Source of the DNA: Echinostoma caproni
Taxonomy: Eukaryota > Platyhelminthes > Trematoda > Plagiorchiida > Echinostomatidae
Direction of reading: 5' to 3'
Assembly (NCBI GenBank): GCA_900618425.1
Contig: UZAN01039822.1
Coordinates: 1,616 to 65,615, forward strand
DNA: 64,000 bases
In this document: piece after piece, positions 26,701-41,700 of the stretch
Position numbering within the stretch: the stretch's first letter is position 1
Layout: every line of letters begins with the position of its first letter
Notes under the pieces: generated by a model
What the model was told of the DNA's origin: nothing
The model's input: only the letters and a program-made list of their open reading frames with translations
Databases searched by the model: none
Program-made: the position numbers and the translations under genes

Positions 26701-29700
26701 GTACATGAAATACTGTGGTCAAGAAAATGTTTTCGGTTAGTGTTTTAGTTTCTCCACAGTCAGCCATCAGGCAACAGCTAGTTTTCAGACTAGAAATAAT
26801 TCTTCCATTAAAACATTACTGACTACTATATTTTATGTTACTGCTCATATGAATGAAAGGTGGTAGAGAGCAAAAGTTACTTTCAGTGGTTTATCAGCTC
26901 TTACAAATCATCTATGCAACAAAGGCGTATATTTAGTTGATCTGGTAGCACAATCAAATATGGATTCTCATTGCATTGGATTTGTAACCTTCAAACCAAT
27001 CGCTGGCTTCAAAACCAATATTGTTTCGTTACATATTATGTCGCTGTGATTATGGTAAGAAAGTGTCATCAAGGAAATATATTAGATTGCTTAGGCTCAA
27101 TGAATTCTGGTTCACGCTAACTTCACTGTTGTCACAATCACAAGGTAGATCACTGTTCATCAAAATTGTCTTATGTCCCTTTCTCTTTTTATCTTTCTAG
27201 CTCCCAAGTGAATTGAAGTGATTGTTTTCGTGTAAAAACTCTTAGGTGATATGACGATTTACTAAACCTGCAGAAATTAGACGACGTTGCATAGCTGAAC
27301 GCAGACCTCGCTCAGCTGTGGCGTCTTCTAGGTATAAAATGCTATTGCAAGATTAGATGCACCCCACTTCCACTTTCAGTTCAGCCAAATGAAATCAAAA
27401 TAAAATGAAATAATCTAAGTTTCTCTCCAGAGTGTTGTCTTTCGGACGAGGCTAATAGATGGTTGGGGATATTGGGTGATATGAACACTAGTCGTATACA
27501 GTGGCAGTTGTTGGTCTATTCACATTCTTCATGCATCATTTTTTTGCATCGCACTATGTGTTTATATCACTTGCCTATAATTTGTTTGCTATCAAACTTT
27601 TTTTCTTTATACGTCCAAAATACAGTTGTCAGAGAACAATCAGCTCTTATTGATTGACCCGTCATATATCTATTATGTCGAGACCAAGCTGTTCTCCAAT
27701 TTATTGTAATACTTTCAATTCTCTGAATAATATGTCAAGTTCTCCCTCATTGAAACACTGGTACACATTCACGTTGTAACACATACAGAAAACGAAATAA
27801 ACAACGGGCCTGGAATTGAATTAAGTGAACGAAGTCAGATACTAGTACTGCTTTACGCCAATCTCAAATTCCAGAAACTAGAATCGAATGTTTTCTGTTC
27901 GACTGCTAAAAATAAGGGGGGCAAAATGCTACTCATTTTTCACCGAGGCGGCGAAATATGTTCTTAGCATTCATAAGATCTCAGTGAGCAAGTCTGTTTA
28001 GATTAATTCATCCTCTGATCACTACAATTGTACCAAAGGAAAATAATATTTCATGTTTGTGTAATGTTTTGATATAGGCGATTTGGTTGATGGATTTGAC
28101 CAGTCATGTTATTGCGGGTATAAGTTATTGGAGATAAATCTTGTCTGCTATACTAGTGATATCCCTTCAGGAATAAAAACAACTTTTCCGTGCGACATAG
28201 AGTTTGATTTCAAACCATAAAACAAAGCGATTGTGTTCAGCTTACTAGGTCTGCTTTTGCACGCCTTTTGGTGCGTACCGAACTCTTTTGCATATTTTAT
28301 TTTTCCTGTGTGGAAAACACCTTAAAAGACGCGCGCGCGTGGGTCCCCCGCGAACACATGTACGTTCACTCCGTACGACAATTTCTGTGCCAAACGTCTG
28401 TTCATTTCTCTGCTTATCATGGCGTTAGGTCAAGCGCTGCCACTGATCACTCATGCTCGTATGCAAATCACTCCTGGACAGATATACGAAGCAGAGGAGA
28501 CCTTTGAAAAGACGAGTTTACCGGTCTGAACTAATGTGCACACCTAGAGGAGAAACTTAGCAGAGTGAGAATTGTTTTGATTCAGCAGTGGATTTTCATT
28601 GAAGTCACATATTATACAAATTCATCGAATTTACGGCAAATATTTATGACCACTCTTACGCTTAAGAACCACCATCACTACCAGTAGCAGAAGATTCATC
28701 TTACCAAACACGAGAACAACATTCTTCAGTGTTCTGCTCTAAATCTTTTAGGGTAAACTTATAATATATAGCTGGCGCGAGTAGTTTTGTTTCTGTGTTG
28801 GAATTCTCGTTTCGGTTAGAAGTCAGAAACAGTCTTTGAGGCTAGTCTGATAAGGGGGGCGTATATTTGTTTTTTGACAAGCAAAACTGGGGAAATCACA
28901 TTCAAATAACTGAAGAACTTCAAGCTTGTTCCTTATCGTCACATATGACTGGGAATTTCGACACTTTACTGTGAGTTAGTATTAATTTCGCAATTTTCGT
29001 TTCGGTATTTCGGTATATTTTTCTTTGTAATATTTCTTCAAATCATTATCACAGTCAGTACTGAAGAACAATTCAGTTTAGTTCAGGATTGAGAAGAAGA
29101 ACTAGACAAATGGATAGGGTAGTTGTCCAAGTAGGTGCCTAAGACTTTAGGGCACGGCATACTTCGCGGTTGCCCACACCGACAAACGGGTTTTTCTTTG
29201 GGAACCCTAACCGGATCCTTCGACTCAAAAATCAGACCCACGAGGCAGTGGGGCGTAAGTTCAACGCGGGAGCGCGAACAAAGCACCCGTGTGGGAGCTT
29301 CTAGAAACCTGTCACGCGGTATTCCTGTGATACAACCTCTCAGTTTTTTGTGCTAATGACCAGATTTGTAGGTCTTGGCTGCGTTTAAACTTGCGATTTA
29401 TGAAATTATGGTAATATCTTCCTTAATAAGGTTTGAAAAATCAAATTTTCATAAAAATAGGTAAGTCCGTTTGCTTGTTTAGTATCCTTTCAGTCTGATT
29501 AAAAACAGTCTCAATGCTGAGATGATTAATCAGATTAATTAATAAGAAACAAGAGTGCAGTTTAGTTGCTGCTCCAGGTGTAACTAAAATGCAAAATTGA
29601 TCTGTCCGTACTGAGTACGATGAATGGCGGAACGATTTCGATTACGTATTGAAATTGGTTCGCTAGTCCCCAAATATCAGACATTTCCGTTTTGATCCCA

Positions 29701-32700
29701 TTTATTTATCGTCCCGTATTCAGACAGAGAGGTTGAAACGAAGCAGTCCACAATCAGCCGAGGTCAGGATGTGTCAAATATTTGTTTCAGTTGTTGGATT
29801 TTCCGGAATATATTTGAGATCCCCTATCCCATTTGTCACTGATCTGTAGTGTTGCCTTCTGAGTATGCCCTATATCACCATAATGGGCGATGAATGAATG
29901 AATAGTTGACCCGATGAATTTCAAACTTCACTCCGGCATATTTCCGGAGTATTGTTTTAAACACAAAATGCACGCAAGGTTTTCTGAAAAATATGAAGAT
30001 CACTGCTGATGTTATACAGCTAAGAAAAAAGTAATTAGTGTATGAATGACAAAATAATTTCCCTGATAATACACTACTGAATCTGCGGTTTGCAGCACTC
30101 TTTACGAAAAAATTCATTCACTAATAAAGTATTTATTAGCGATGACAACGTAAACTCAGTGTGACGATTCAGTATGTTAAGAATAGAGTCGTCTGACCCA
30201 CAAAATATTATCTTTGTTTCATCGCTATTCGGAAATCTATTCCATTGTATTCGATTGCGAGTGTTGTATAACGAAATGATAGTAGTAATATCACTTGGTT
30301 GATTCATTCAATTTCATGTTCCGGAATTTCGCTTTCAGCAAATTGTATCCCTTAAAAATGTTGTCGCAGTCCTTTTTTCCACCTGATATATTACCCTGAC
30401 CGTCGATTACTGGCTGCGGTTAGTTTCTAAAAATTTTATTGCACACGTTTAAATTACAATAGGGCGTAGAAGGCGTTTACGAAATTGATTAAAATATGGG
30501 CGAAGTCTATCACCATTTCAAACTGCCGCCGAATTTTCGTTACCACTGTTTGACTGCACCCCATTCTTTAAAATAAAATATCAGTCTATCTGTGCAATAC
30601 GCCCAAAGGAGGTAAAATAATCATAGTTATATCACAACCTAATCGAATACGCTCAAAATTCTACCGTTTGTGTACTGTGAAAGTTATTCTTTCTAAGCAA
30701 GCGCATCGGAGACATTATTAGATATGGTAAGTCGTTGAATAGCACTGATATCACATTTATGCGCACATTCCACGAGATGACCTACCAATGTCGAACGTGT
30801 ATGAAATTCAGACTACCTTTTGTAACTTGTCACTGATTGTTCTGGGTGTAGTCCGTTAATTGAATACTTTGTGTGAATTGATTTGCAAAATAATGCTTCG
30901 TCAAGAAAATGTCTGCATTGAATCATTCAAACGAACCCTCAAAGCGCCATTGGGTATCGCGTCACGGATGAAGTGTCGACGCACATATAGAAGGCTCGAC
31001 TGGCATTGCCAAATTGAGACATTTTTGGCTCGTCGCGACATCCGGCTGACAGTGAAGGGTTGTGTAAATGCTGCAGCAGTTAGGTCAGTCCTGCTCTACG
31101 ATCCAGAGACTTGGCCGTTACGGGAAGAAAATAAACAGACAGTTTCGGTGTTCGAACGTCACTGTCTACACTGCATTGAACGATTCTGATGGTTGAACAG
31201 GGCATGCAATGCTGTGTTTAGGTGCAGACGTTTAGGCAATCACGGTCGTCCACTGCAAGAAATGGTCGATCTCCTTAGACTTCGCTGGTGGGGACTTGTG
31301 TTGAGCTTGTCATCAACTAGGTTGCAACGGTACGTGATGTTTACCAAGACAGGTAGTGGATAGAAGAAGGTCAAGGACGGTCGAGCTAAAACTTGGCATG
31401 AGCGTATGAAAATCCTAACCTGGAGACTGGATCAAACAGTTCCTGTCAGAATTTCTGGATGGGGACCCCGAGATCATGATAACCGGTGGTTATAAACACT
31501 TAGTAATATGGCTGGATGGCGCTCGTGTATCTATTAATTATTTTTGCAACCCCAATTTACATGAATACTCAACCTTTCCTTTGAATTTGCTCACAACATT
31601 CCAATCTTCATTCCGCTCCTTTATTCAAATAGGCGGCTAAAAGTCACCAGCCGAAACCGGTGCATGACAATACATGATGAATGGTTGTGGAAACTGAAAA
31701 CTGAATAGGTTTTCGCAGCTTTCGTTGACCGTTCATTCGATTGCAAGCAAGACAAACACGGAAAGCGTGAAACAAGGAGCATACTGCTAGACACTAGAAA
31801 AAAATCAAAATGATAATTTTAGAGTAGTAAATTTGGAATGATCCATTCAATTGTTTACAGGCACCAAGCACCGTTGACGATTTTGGGTGGGGGTTTTAAT
31901 CCCTAGGAGATCGTGAATTTCCCACTATTTGAATGCGTTTATAAGCGATATAGAGATTGGTGAACCTTCGAATAGATTATTCTGAATTGACTCTTAATTA
32001 CTTATACCATTTGCACAAATCGATGACCGTCGACCGTGAAGATCAAGGGCAAGGGTTTGAAGCCCTCGATTCAAATGTCCGCGGTTCGAGTCCTGACAGG
32101 AACATAAACAGTCTGCACTGCTCACGAGTCCCAAACGGGACAACACAGCTGCCCAGTGCTCTTTATCGGCCATCATAAATATTTTTATTGCTATTAGTTG
32201 TGATAATTTGTTTGTCAATCATCCTCATTGATACGGCTAAGCGTATTACACCAGATGCAAAGTATTAGAGGCATACGTTCGATACAGCATAAACTTGACA
32301 ACCACTGACTCATACGGCCACTTTAAGAGGAACCACTAACCCACATTTATTGATGGTCATTTTAAGCTTCGACCTTGAATTTGTCTGTTTATTCGCGTTT
32401 CCTATGGTTACCAACTGTGAATCACTCAATACGGCAACATTCACTTATGCTCAGTTGTAATAACTATAAAGTTCTGAAATTTAAGGTACCAAGTAAGATG
32501 GAAGAAAGTAAAAAATACGAGAACAAGAATTAGGTTCCTGTTCGCAATTGTATTTTTGTGGTAACGCCCTAACTGGTGAAAAAACATCTCTCTAACTGAC
32601 CTACTCTATTTTGCCGTTCTAGCGCTTATTTCCACGCAAAAAGCTAGTTTAAAGTAGTTTTGAAAGTGGAAATATATTACAGTTCAGAATGCACACTAGT

Positions 32701-35700
32701 CCTGATGTGATTAAATGAGTTCATTTAACTGCGCAAGACAGAACACAAACAAATGTTATATCCGAGAGTTGTTTGAGGTCAGTTCAGAACAGCTCAAGTT
32801 GAATGAGGTTTTCCACAGATTGTGAATTTCATGATACATTGAGTAATAAATCGTGGTTAACATGACATTTTTAGTACTGTATCTACATGGAATCGGTGCA
32901 CTGAATGTCTGTACCTCAGTTTTGCGGTCACTATCACATTTGCTCGAAGGTCAAGTGTTTGACAGCCAATACCGCGACCTCACCTCTTCTCCTTTCTTGA
33001 TCTCAATCGGACTAACCTTTGATTGACCGTCGCCTCATTTTTGGAAAACTGGTTCCTAATATGATAATTATTGAATATGATAACAGAAAAATAAATAATG
33101 GTGGTATCACTTTAAGTATCTAACTATATGACTTTTTCTATCTACTGTGGCGTGATAACTGTTGTTCTGATCATTCCAAATTTATCTTATTTTCGATCTA
33201 AAAATTGAATTGAATGCCTAAGCCTTTCTGTTTTAGAGCATTCAAGTGATTTCAATATTGACTAGATAATTTAGTTGTGCCACTACTGAAGAAATTGTGT
33301 GAAAATCAATGGAAGTAATCTCTTCGTATTTCTGAGCTGCACAAGTCTGAGAGCATTTCGAATCCCTGATATAATAAATAATTTACTAATGCCTCTGTTT
33401 AACGTGCTTGCAGTTATTGTGGTAATCAAGGAACCTGTTACTTCTTCTGACTTAAATAATGTTTCATCAATGGGAATTTTATTCTATTTTCCACGGCTTA
33501 CTAATGTTCCAGTTCCATTTTGAACAGCCTGAAGCGTATTTCTATCATGTACTGATTTTCGTTCCTTTCTTCTTGCTACCCACTTTGTCAAACAATAAAT
33601 TAATACAGAACACAATTTCAGGCGAACAATTGTTTTCAATAACTTATAATCATGCTATTACACTATATGAGTGAATAAAACCAAGGGATTGGGAGGATGA
33701 AACTAAATTAGTAAACGAACGACGGGTGAAAAGGTAGGTGCCCTGAACTCAAGTAACTTAAAGATGTGTTAACTTTAAAACTTTGGGTAATATTTGCTAA
33801 TTTCCATTCTAGCTTAATGGATACTGGTAGAGAATTGTTTCATTTCAGTTCGGTTAGCCACTAGTGTATCACAGTAGTGGTGGTTTCTGGAGAAAAATGC
33901 AAATCTTCGACCACGTGAAAGTTTCATGAGGTATTGTGCAAAGCATAAAATCAAATAATGCTGGGACAAGGCCGCGTTTACCTAATCTTGTATGACAAAT
34001 GATCACTCAGTCCTTTGTCTTCGATGATTAGGGTGCAATCAGAAGTGGTTCATTTTTCGTAATACTGATGGCCATTACATTTTTTCAATCATGATATGAA
34101 AGTTCTGTTTAGGTTTGTTCATCCATTTTTATTTCAAATTTTCCCTCTGTATATCAGAAAGTGTGGCACACAACACGCTCTGCAGGAACTTGCAGAAGAG
34201 TACGATGAAGCCGCCCCCGAACCTATACTTGATCCGAACCATCACAACGTCCACCTTGTCGCTGGTCTGCTCAAATACTACTTACGAGAACTGCCCGAAC
34301 CGGTTATCCCCTTTCGATTCTATGACCGACTGAAGTCAACAGGATTTCGTATTGCGGATGGTCAAGACTTGACACCGTTAATCGACATCTTGGAATCGTT
34401 ACCCGCACCCAACTATCATCTGCTTCAGTATTTGTGTCAATTCCTATACGAAGTAAGTATGTATGGAAGCTACCGTTTGGTGGTGAATGTAACTTTAGTA
34501 CGAGGTGGAGCTAGCACACAAAATCGATAAGCTGTCCTGTCTAGACTCCATTGATCCGGCCGTGCTGCAGTGCTTCTAAGGGGAAATGAGGATACTTCTG
34601 GTGAATTTCTCTCGTTTTAGAACGCATTAGTAACGCATACACATGGGATGGGATTTATTCTCTAGACCTGTTTGTATAGTGCGCACGTCATCAATACTGC
34701 GCTGCATAGCTAGGATCGGAAGGAATGCCTAATCTATGAGGACAGGAGCTTTTGTTGCGACTCACTTGTTTTATATTGTCCTGCTCTCTGAAAATGGTTG
34801 TCCGATAAAGAAATCACCAGTTCTAATGATGGCATGTGAACAAAATCCGTGAGTACATTAGAAGGATGGAGTACAGGATATATATGCACATGTTTGAATG
34901 GCAGATAACTGAATGTTGTAAAAGTTATTACTTATGTACGTTTCTCAAGTCTAAAATTGCAATCAAACTGGTTCACACTAAAGTTCTGGGCTAATAATGA
35001 ACATAATGGACACTTTCATATGATTGTGTCAAAGATGAGTTCAATTCGATGTGAATCGTGTATACAGTCGTTTGGTAGCGCAGATCAGCTGTGTTCAGTT
35101 GTCTTCAAACCCGGTCTGATTGTGTAAGAGAAAATAGGCATGGATGCGGTACACGACCGGTGTTGAAAGTCCCATAATGCGGGCAGTTAGATTCTACATT
35201 TGTTCATATTATTTATCGTGGAGTTTGTAGAACCANNNNCCAAACAAAAACCGCCAGGATTCAACATCACATAGGTCACAAGACCTGGTGTGTAGATGGA
35301 GGAAGAGGCAATATTTGCTTGACTGAGAATATACTCATATAGTACTTTATGTTTCATAGGTATGTGGAAAATGATCTTCGAGTCCACTCAGTTAGGGGGT
35401 TTGCATTTGTGACTTACCCAACTGATTGAATTTCTCACCAAAGGCACAAAATTTAAAGTAAGAATCCCATCTGCTACACTGTATAATTGTGTGTAGCACT
35501 CAGTAAAAATGCATCATTCTGTTACAGGACCATTTGCATTACAATGAAAATAGCAAATAATCCGGTTAAGCCAAATAGTTTAATTTTGTTTCACGATCAA
35601 ACGCCATAAAATTACCGTGATACACACAAAGCAGGATTTACTGTCATCCATTGGGTACTTTCGAGATCCTCCATCCACCACTATTTGTCACACAAAAGCT

Positions 35701-38700
35701 ATACACAACTCTGCAATGTCTGGTTAATCCTGGCAATAGTGCTTGACAGTTGAAATTTATGTCGTTTAGGTCAATAGATTTGAAGTTAACCCAGGTGGTA
35801 TCTGGGTTCTTGGCCCCAAGGAGAGCCTCGTGTTTTGACACGAATAATAGAACTTCGCGTACGCGGTTCCATCCAAAGGTCACTGGTGAGTCGAGATCAA
35901 ATAGGACACTCTCTATTCCTGACATTTATTCTACCAACAGCTCCATCAAAGAACAACCTTGTCTAACTTAACTGTATAATGAAATAATTGTTTTGTGCCG
36001 GGGGGGGAGGCAATCGACCAACAACAACCTATGTGATCCATTTGATATTCTATTCTCAGGGTATGTTCCTGACAGAATCTAAAGGTCATCATGATGGTTA
36101 GATATTGTCATGGAGCTAGTCTAAATAGATCAGTCTGTACAGCAACCGAGGTTTAGGACGTCCTCGGCCGGTATTACCCCATGTTTACGAATTCGTTTGC
36201 ACTCACATTGGCGAATTATTTGACTAGTAGGTTAAACCTCCACGTTGGGCTACTTCCTGTTAAGTAGGTTTCCTGCTACATAGCCAAAACCCCTAACATT
36301 TGTACACTTTATGATGGTGCCGTTTAGGAATTTGGTCAACAATAATGAATAGAGAGGCAGGTCTATCTATTTATCTAGTCTCTGGATTTATATTCATATG
36401 TATTTATTATACAACAAGTAGTATCCAAAATACTTGCAAACGGTCCCTGCAAATACTCGCCGGATTTAGCAGTTCTGACCGCTTGTCAGGCATGCAAATA
36501 CGGTAAACGTTTGTTAGTTCATTCCTATGCCTGTACTTGGGAGATTTATTTGGCGATACGAATGAGATATTTGTGTTCAGTATGTGCATACAGAAAGAGA
36601 GAGTGCGAAAAAGAGGTTCAACGAAATCTCCCTTCGCAATCCGGCCTTGTTATGCTCCCTTGTCGAGTGTATTTGTTTGTTTCGCTCATACCTCTGATAC
36701 CTTTGGTTGTTTTGGCCTACTGAACTTTTATTTGTACAACTAACAATATTGTAACAATATACGGATTGTGCACATGTCTAGGTGTTAACATCAATAGTCA
36801 ACGTGAACGTGGTTCACTTAAAAAATAACTAAATGTTCATTGAGTTGATCAATGAGAAAGAGGCACATTGAGATAAGTTATTGTGTAACCGATGAGTGCA
36901 GTCTTGGAGTATATTGTGGGCCAAAACTAAACACAGACCGTAGCAGCTGAATAGTCCCACAGAACGCATGACAAGAAGACAAAAATAGAAAAAATATGTA
37001 CAACTAATTGTAATTAGGGATTTAATACTGTAACGAGAAAGTAATTCGAACATTCCAAACATATATCTTCATACATTTCCGCACACCGAGGCTTCGGAAC
37101 CTTCCACAACCTTAACCTCATTTTCTTCCTATTGTCTACCAAACAAAATCCTGTTTTCTGTCAATGTTGCTATGGTTATAATTAATCATCTGCAAGATAA
37201 TCGATCAAAAAATCTGAATCCTAAACGCTTCGTTGTCTTCCTTCGACGTGCGTCATACATTTTTACCTGATTTGAATTCTGACAATAAAATCAAATTTGA
37301 ATTGCCCTTATGGAAATCTATTCTCATGAATCCAACTACTCACAGCTTCTCAAAAAGGGAACAGACAGTGTTGGGACTGTACAATGACGAAATCCAAGTA
37401 AAATTATGCCCCTAACAAAAATACTTTTTCCATGTTATTTTTGAATGTACCTTCTATGATCCAGTGGTAGAGGGACATGGATCAGTCGTTTAAATCATAA
37501 GAATTTTGGCACAACCATTTCTTGTTCAGACACAAATAACAGTAAAAGGTTATGCTCAAATCAAAGGTCAAAATGAACTGCTCACAGCACATATATACAA
37601 CGGTAACTAAAATACACCTCGGTTACGCACTTCACATCTAAATCTATCGATTGAGTCAGTCAACAACACTCGTATTGACAGAATTGCACGTTTGGGCATT
37701 TGGGTGATTGACAGTTCCCAAACAGGCCAGCGGGTCACATACGCTGAGAGGAAGAAATCACATTCCAGTCCACTCCATCGGGACCGGTGGATCACGTGAG
37801 ATGCATAGTATCCAGGCTAGCATGGAGAGCTTAAAAGTAAGAATATGCTAGCGATTCCCGCCGTGTGGGAACCCATGTTTGTTTTGATGAAGTTTGGAGG
37901 GCCTTGGAATTAGAAGAGCTTTAAAATAAATAAATGTGATATTGTAACACTTAAACACACACGGACTTTTGTTGGCTAACCATAAATTCAAATGGTATCC
38001 ATAAGCAGGAATGATGCCAATTGTAAGATTGTTAAAAATACGAAACCTTAACTCTTTATCTTCAAGAAGTACAAATGCGTCTAATGTATAATTCAATTTT
38101 TCTTATGAATTGTGCGTGTTGATAATCATATTTGATCAGCTCCTATCCCAACAATGGTTTGATTTCAACAAATTTTCTGATATCGCCATGGCTCTGGTTG
38201 TTGTGTCTAAAACAAGTATATAGATAAGGTGAAAATTTCAATTAAAAATTTGTACAACCGAGCAAATTATAAAATATGATTTCTTTATTCTAAGGCCAGA
38301 AAAGTTTTGTAGTATCTTAACCTGACTTACCGAACTCACTTCAACGAGTGGCCGAGAGGATAGATGTTTTCCTTCGCTGATAAAGGACAAGTAAGGGAGC
38401 ATTTTGGTAACTGTTTAACTTTATCGTTGTTTTTTGGAATTCCGTCAGCCGGGACATGTATCGCCCATGCCATCAAATAGATTTGCTTGGTGCGCGATGT
38501 TTGCCGAGGAGAGCAGTGGATAGAAAAATGTCAAAGGTATTCAAATAGCTGGCACGAGGGTATGCAAACCCTAACTGGGAGACTTGCTCACATAGTTCAC
38601 GGTAAACGTCTTGGATGAGAAAATCAAGACCAGCGTAATCAATGGTTAGAGACACTGAGCCACTGGCAGTGCCATTCGTACATCTACTGATTACCACTAC

Positions 38701-41700
38701 AATCCATATGTTCTCTTTGACTCTGCTCTATGCATTCCAATCGTCCTTATGCCCTTTTGTCCAAGTGGGCAGCCTAAAGAAAGCAATCAAAACTGTCGCA
38801 AGAAAGTGCATGGTTTTTGGTTGTAAAAGCTGACGGAACTATTGCTTTGGGCAATGGTTCAACAATTAAATGGGCCTATGTTGTTCATGATTTTTCTTCC
38901 AGGTGATAATTTCTGAGAGGACCTTCCTTATTCAATATTTTTGTTTTAACTTTCACCAATTTATATAGTTTCACTGTAGTCGAACACGATCAAACTCCGA
39001 TGATGAGGAGAGTAACATCGGTTTTTAACATAGTGACATATTCCTTTACAAAAGAAAAAATGCTCAACCAAACACGCTCTATTCGTAGGAATTCATTATG
39101 CAACAAAAAAGGGAAGCAAAATTTTGGCATGTATATTGCGTGAAGTAACTTCCGGCATATATACTCGCAGCAATTTGAACATAGTCATGCACTGCGGCCT
39201 TTCAACATGATTTAATGTGACCTCCAAGAGCATTTGTTTCCAACATGACCGGGTCTTTCAATAAATCAGCGATGATTTCTCGCTCATCGGATTGCATTTC
39301 ACATTTACCAAAATTTGAAACGGCTTCCCAAAAAATAAATATGCTTTAGTTTTTAGAAAGAGGAACAGCATTGTACTTGGAGAATTTCACCGACGTAAGG
39401 GTTTGCTCAGGAACTAGTTATCACATACACTTGGCAAACTCGTCGGCTAATCTTTACTTAACCGATATTTCCGTTTAATATTGGGCTATGGTTCTAGTGT
39501 TTTTCTTACATTGAACGGGAAAATTCATTTTTTTTTCTTTCCATCTGCTCTTGATAGAGGACATTTATTCTTTCCTTACCGAAATCTGATTGGCAAGTAT
39601 TAATGACAGTACACCACATGTGGCTCACTTCGCTCACATTCACTTGTTCAGTTACCTGTCTCGCGTCCACCGCCGATCATTTGAAGTCTATTTATGTACT
39701 TTTGTAATTATTTTCGGGAGGAACTTTAAAGTTATAACGGTTTTGTACTAAACGTATAAATCATGTCAGGATGAGAACGCAGTTGGATCCGTGGCGGATT
39801 GAAATGCTGTGAAAAGAGAAAGTCGCTGTAATAAGTCGTTGCTGATACCATCCACAATAGGACTAGTGTTCACAGCTTCCTGCTGAGGACTGTTAGGAAT
39901 GTGTACAAAATTCACGCTGACACACGCTTATGGTGTTTCCTTCCCAGTCCTGGAGAGATCACCATCTATCCGCAGTGTCAGTTGCATATTTACTGTACGG
40001 TCGTTTTCTGTCCGAGGTTTATGTACTTTAAACACACTAAGGTTATGAGGGGGAAAACAAAATATATCATTGGGTTTAGAATGAAATTGTACTTGACTGT
40101 TGTTCATGAAAGTACAAGCGCTTCAGTCCACTTCTGTTCTGCATAAAACAGTTTTTTGAAAAAGCCTCCTCGACAGAGTCAAACATTATTCTTATGCCAC
40201 TTACACCCACACATATTTAATTAAGCAGCAGGTACGATAATACTAGGTAAAAGCTAAGCTTTCTGGTCGGTTTTACTTGCTCTACAATTTCTTAAATCGG
40301 ACTCGGGATTGCAAACTTTGTCTGAACCTGGCCCAAGATGAAAAGGAGAGCTAACCTGCCGGATACATATTTCATTCCAATGAGATCTAAACATCGGTAT
40401 ACGGGGGTAGCTTAGTAATTAGAAGTGTTTTAATGCTTTAGTTCGCATATCATTTGCACTTTCAGTAAATTTGCAAAATATATGTCATCTGCTTTTCGCG
40501 TTATGGTTCTAGTAAACCTATTTGGGTCGTTTTGCTCTATATCTATAGCTAATGAGCACAAACGATGATTGTTATTATGAGGTACAACTGTTTTAGAGCA
40601 CACGATGTAGGTGAGCAGATGTTTTCGGTGAATTCCTTTTCAAGCCTTTACAATCACATTTATATGAAACCATTTCAACAGGGTCAAACACAAAGGCGGA
40701 TGAGTTTGTTTTTTCTCAATAAAGTAAATAGAAGCTCTTGACACTCATATTCTGAAACGGGTAACTCTTAGAAAACCGGGATTAGTCATAATGCAATATC
40801 CTTTACCCTACGGTCCTAAATGTGGTTATCTCACAGCAGACAGACTAATACGCTCTCCACTTGAAGAGGATATCACATTTTAATCAAAATCCCGTCGCAT
40901 ACCGTGCCGGCACCAATGTAAACCCCAACATTTTCAGTCAAAGGCAGAGCTGTGAAATACTTGTGCTTAGCTATTTTTTCTTCCCTCTATATTAATCGCT
41001 ATCATAAATTGTTTACAATGCAGTAGATGTCAAAATAATTTAAGGTACTTCCTATAGGAAACAATAGACGGAGTACAATAGAAATGATCACGGTGCTTCC
41101 TAATCGGGTCAGCTGATTAAATTGTGAATAGAAGAGGTAATCAAACAATCAAATGATGTCTGAAAAAACCAATAGCATGCGCATCCAACCGCTTTTTCAG
41201 CGACATTATTCGCATTTTTTCATTAACGGTCGGTAACTTCAAACTGTGGTGATGAAGTTTGATGATACAAACTTGGATCACGTGAAGTTAATTTTCCCAC
41301 ATTCGGAATCCCGCAAAATTTCGCCGAAGTATGTAATTTCGAAGAATTTCATTACTGCTTGGTTAAATGCTTCAATATTTCTGGATCAAGGCTCCAATAT
41401 GTAAATTGCTCATACCTTCCCACCAAATTGAAAACGACTATGCCTGATCGTTTAGAGACGTTGCGCAGAGTCGTTTGGGTATTGGTAGAGTTCTGTGGAT
41501 CTATGTTGAAGACAAATCCAGATCACCTAATAAAAGAATCAGTCAGTATTTAAAACTGTCGTGCTGATCAAACGGTTTTCCAACGGAAGGAAATAATTTC
41601 TCTTATTCTTTCATCTTATGAATTTCGCAGATGGGTAGACAGATGTCATGACTTACCAAATGAATTAGTTAATGTTTGCGTTTCTATAATGTTAGTCTTA

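Larger units (their letters stand above)
13242..34157 (+). other. FilGAP-like intron, 20.9 kb, splitting the arginine-finger codon
   Basis: Bounded by GTGAGT and ATATCAG. It contains convergent unassigned frames (13.43-13.97 kb), an antisense LINE scrap (22.65-23.0 kb), coding-like segments (24.08-24.87 kb), LINE tails (25.93-26.10 and 30.96-31.71 kb) and a SINE (32.02-32.18 kb). A GC-rich patch at 29.12-29.33 kb is open on both strands but unassigned. Long stretches such as 14.2-22.6 and 26.3-29.0 kb show nothing I can assign. Confidence 0.8.

Noticed and set aside
35644..35925. 93-codon - strand frame in the third visible FilGAP-like intron
   Set aside because: It contains a protein-like stretch (REVLLFVSKHEALLGAKN) but I recognise no family, and there is no splice or repeat support.
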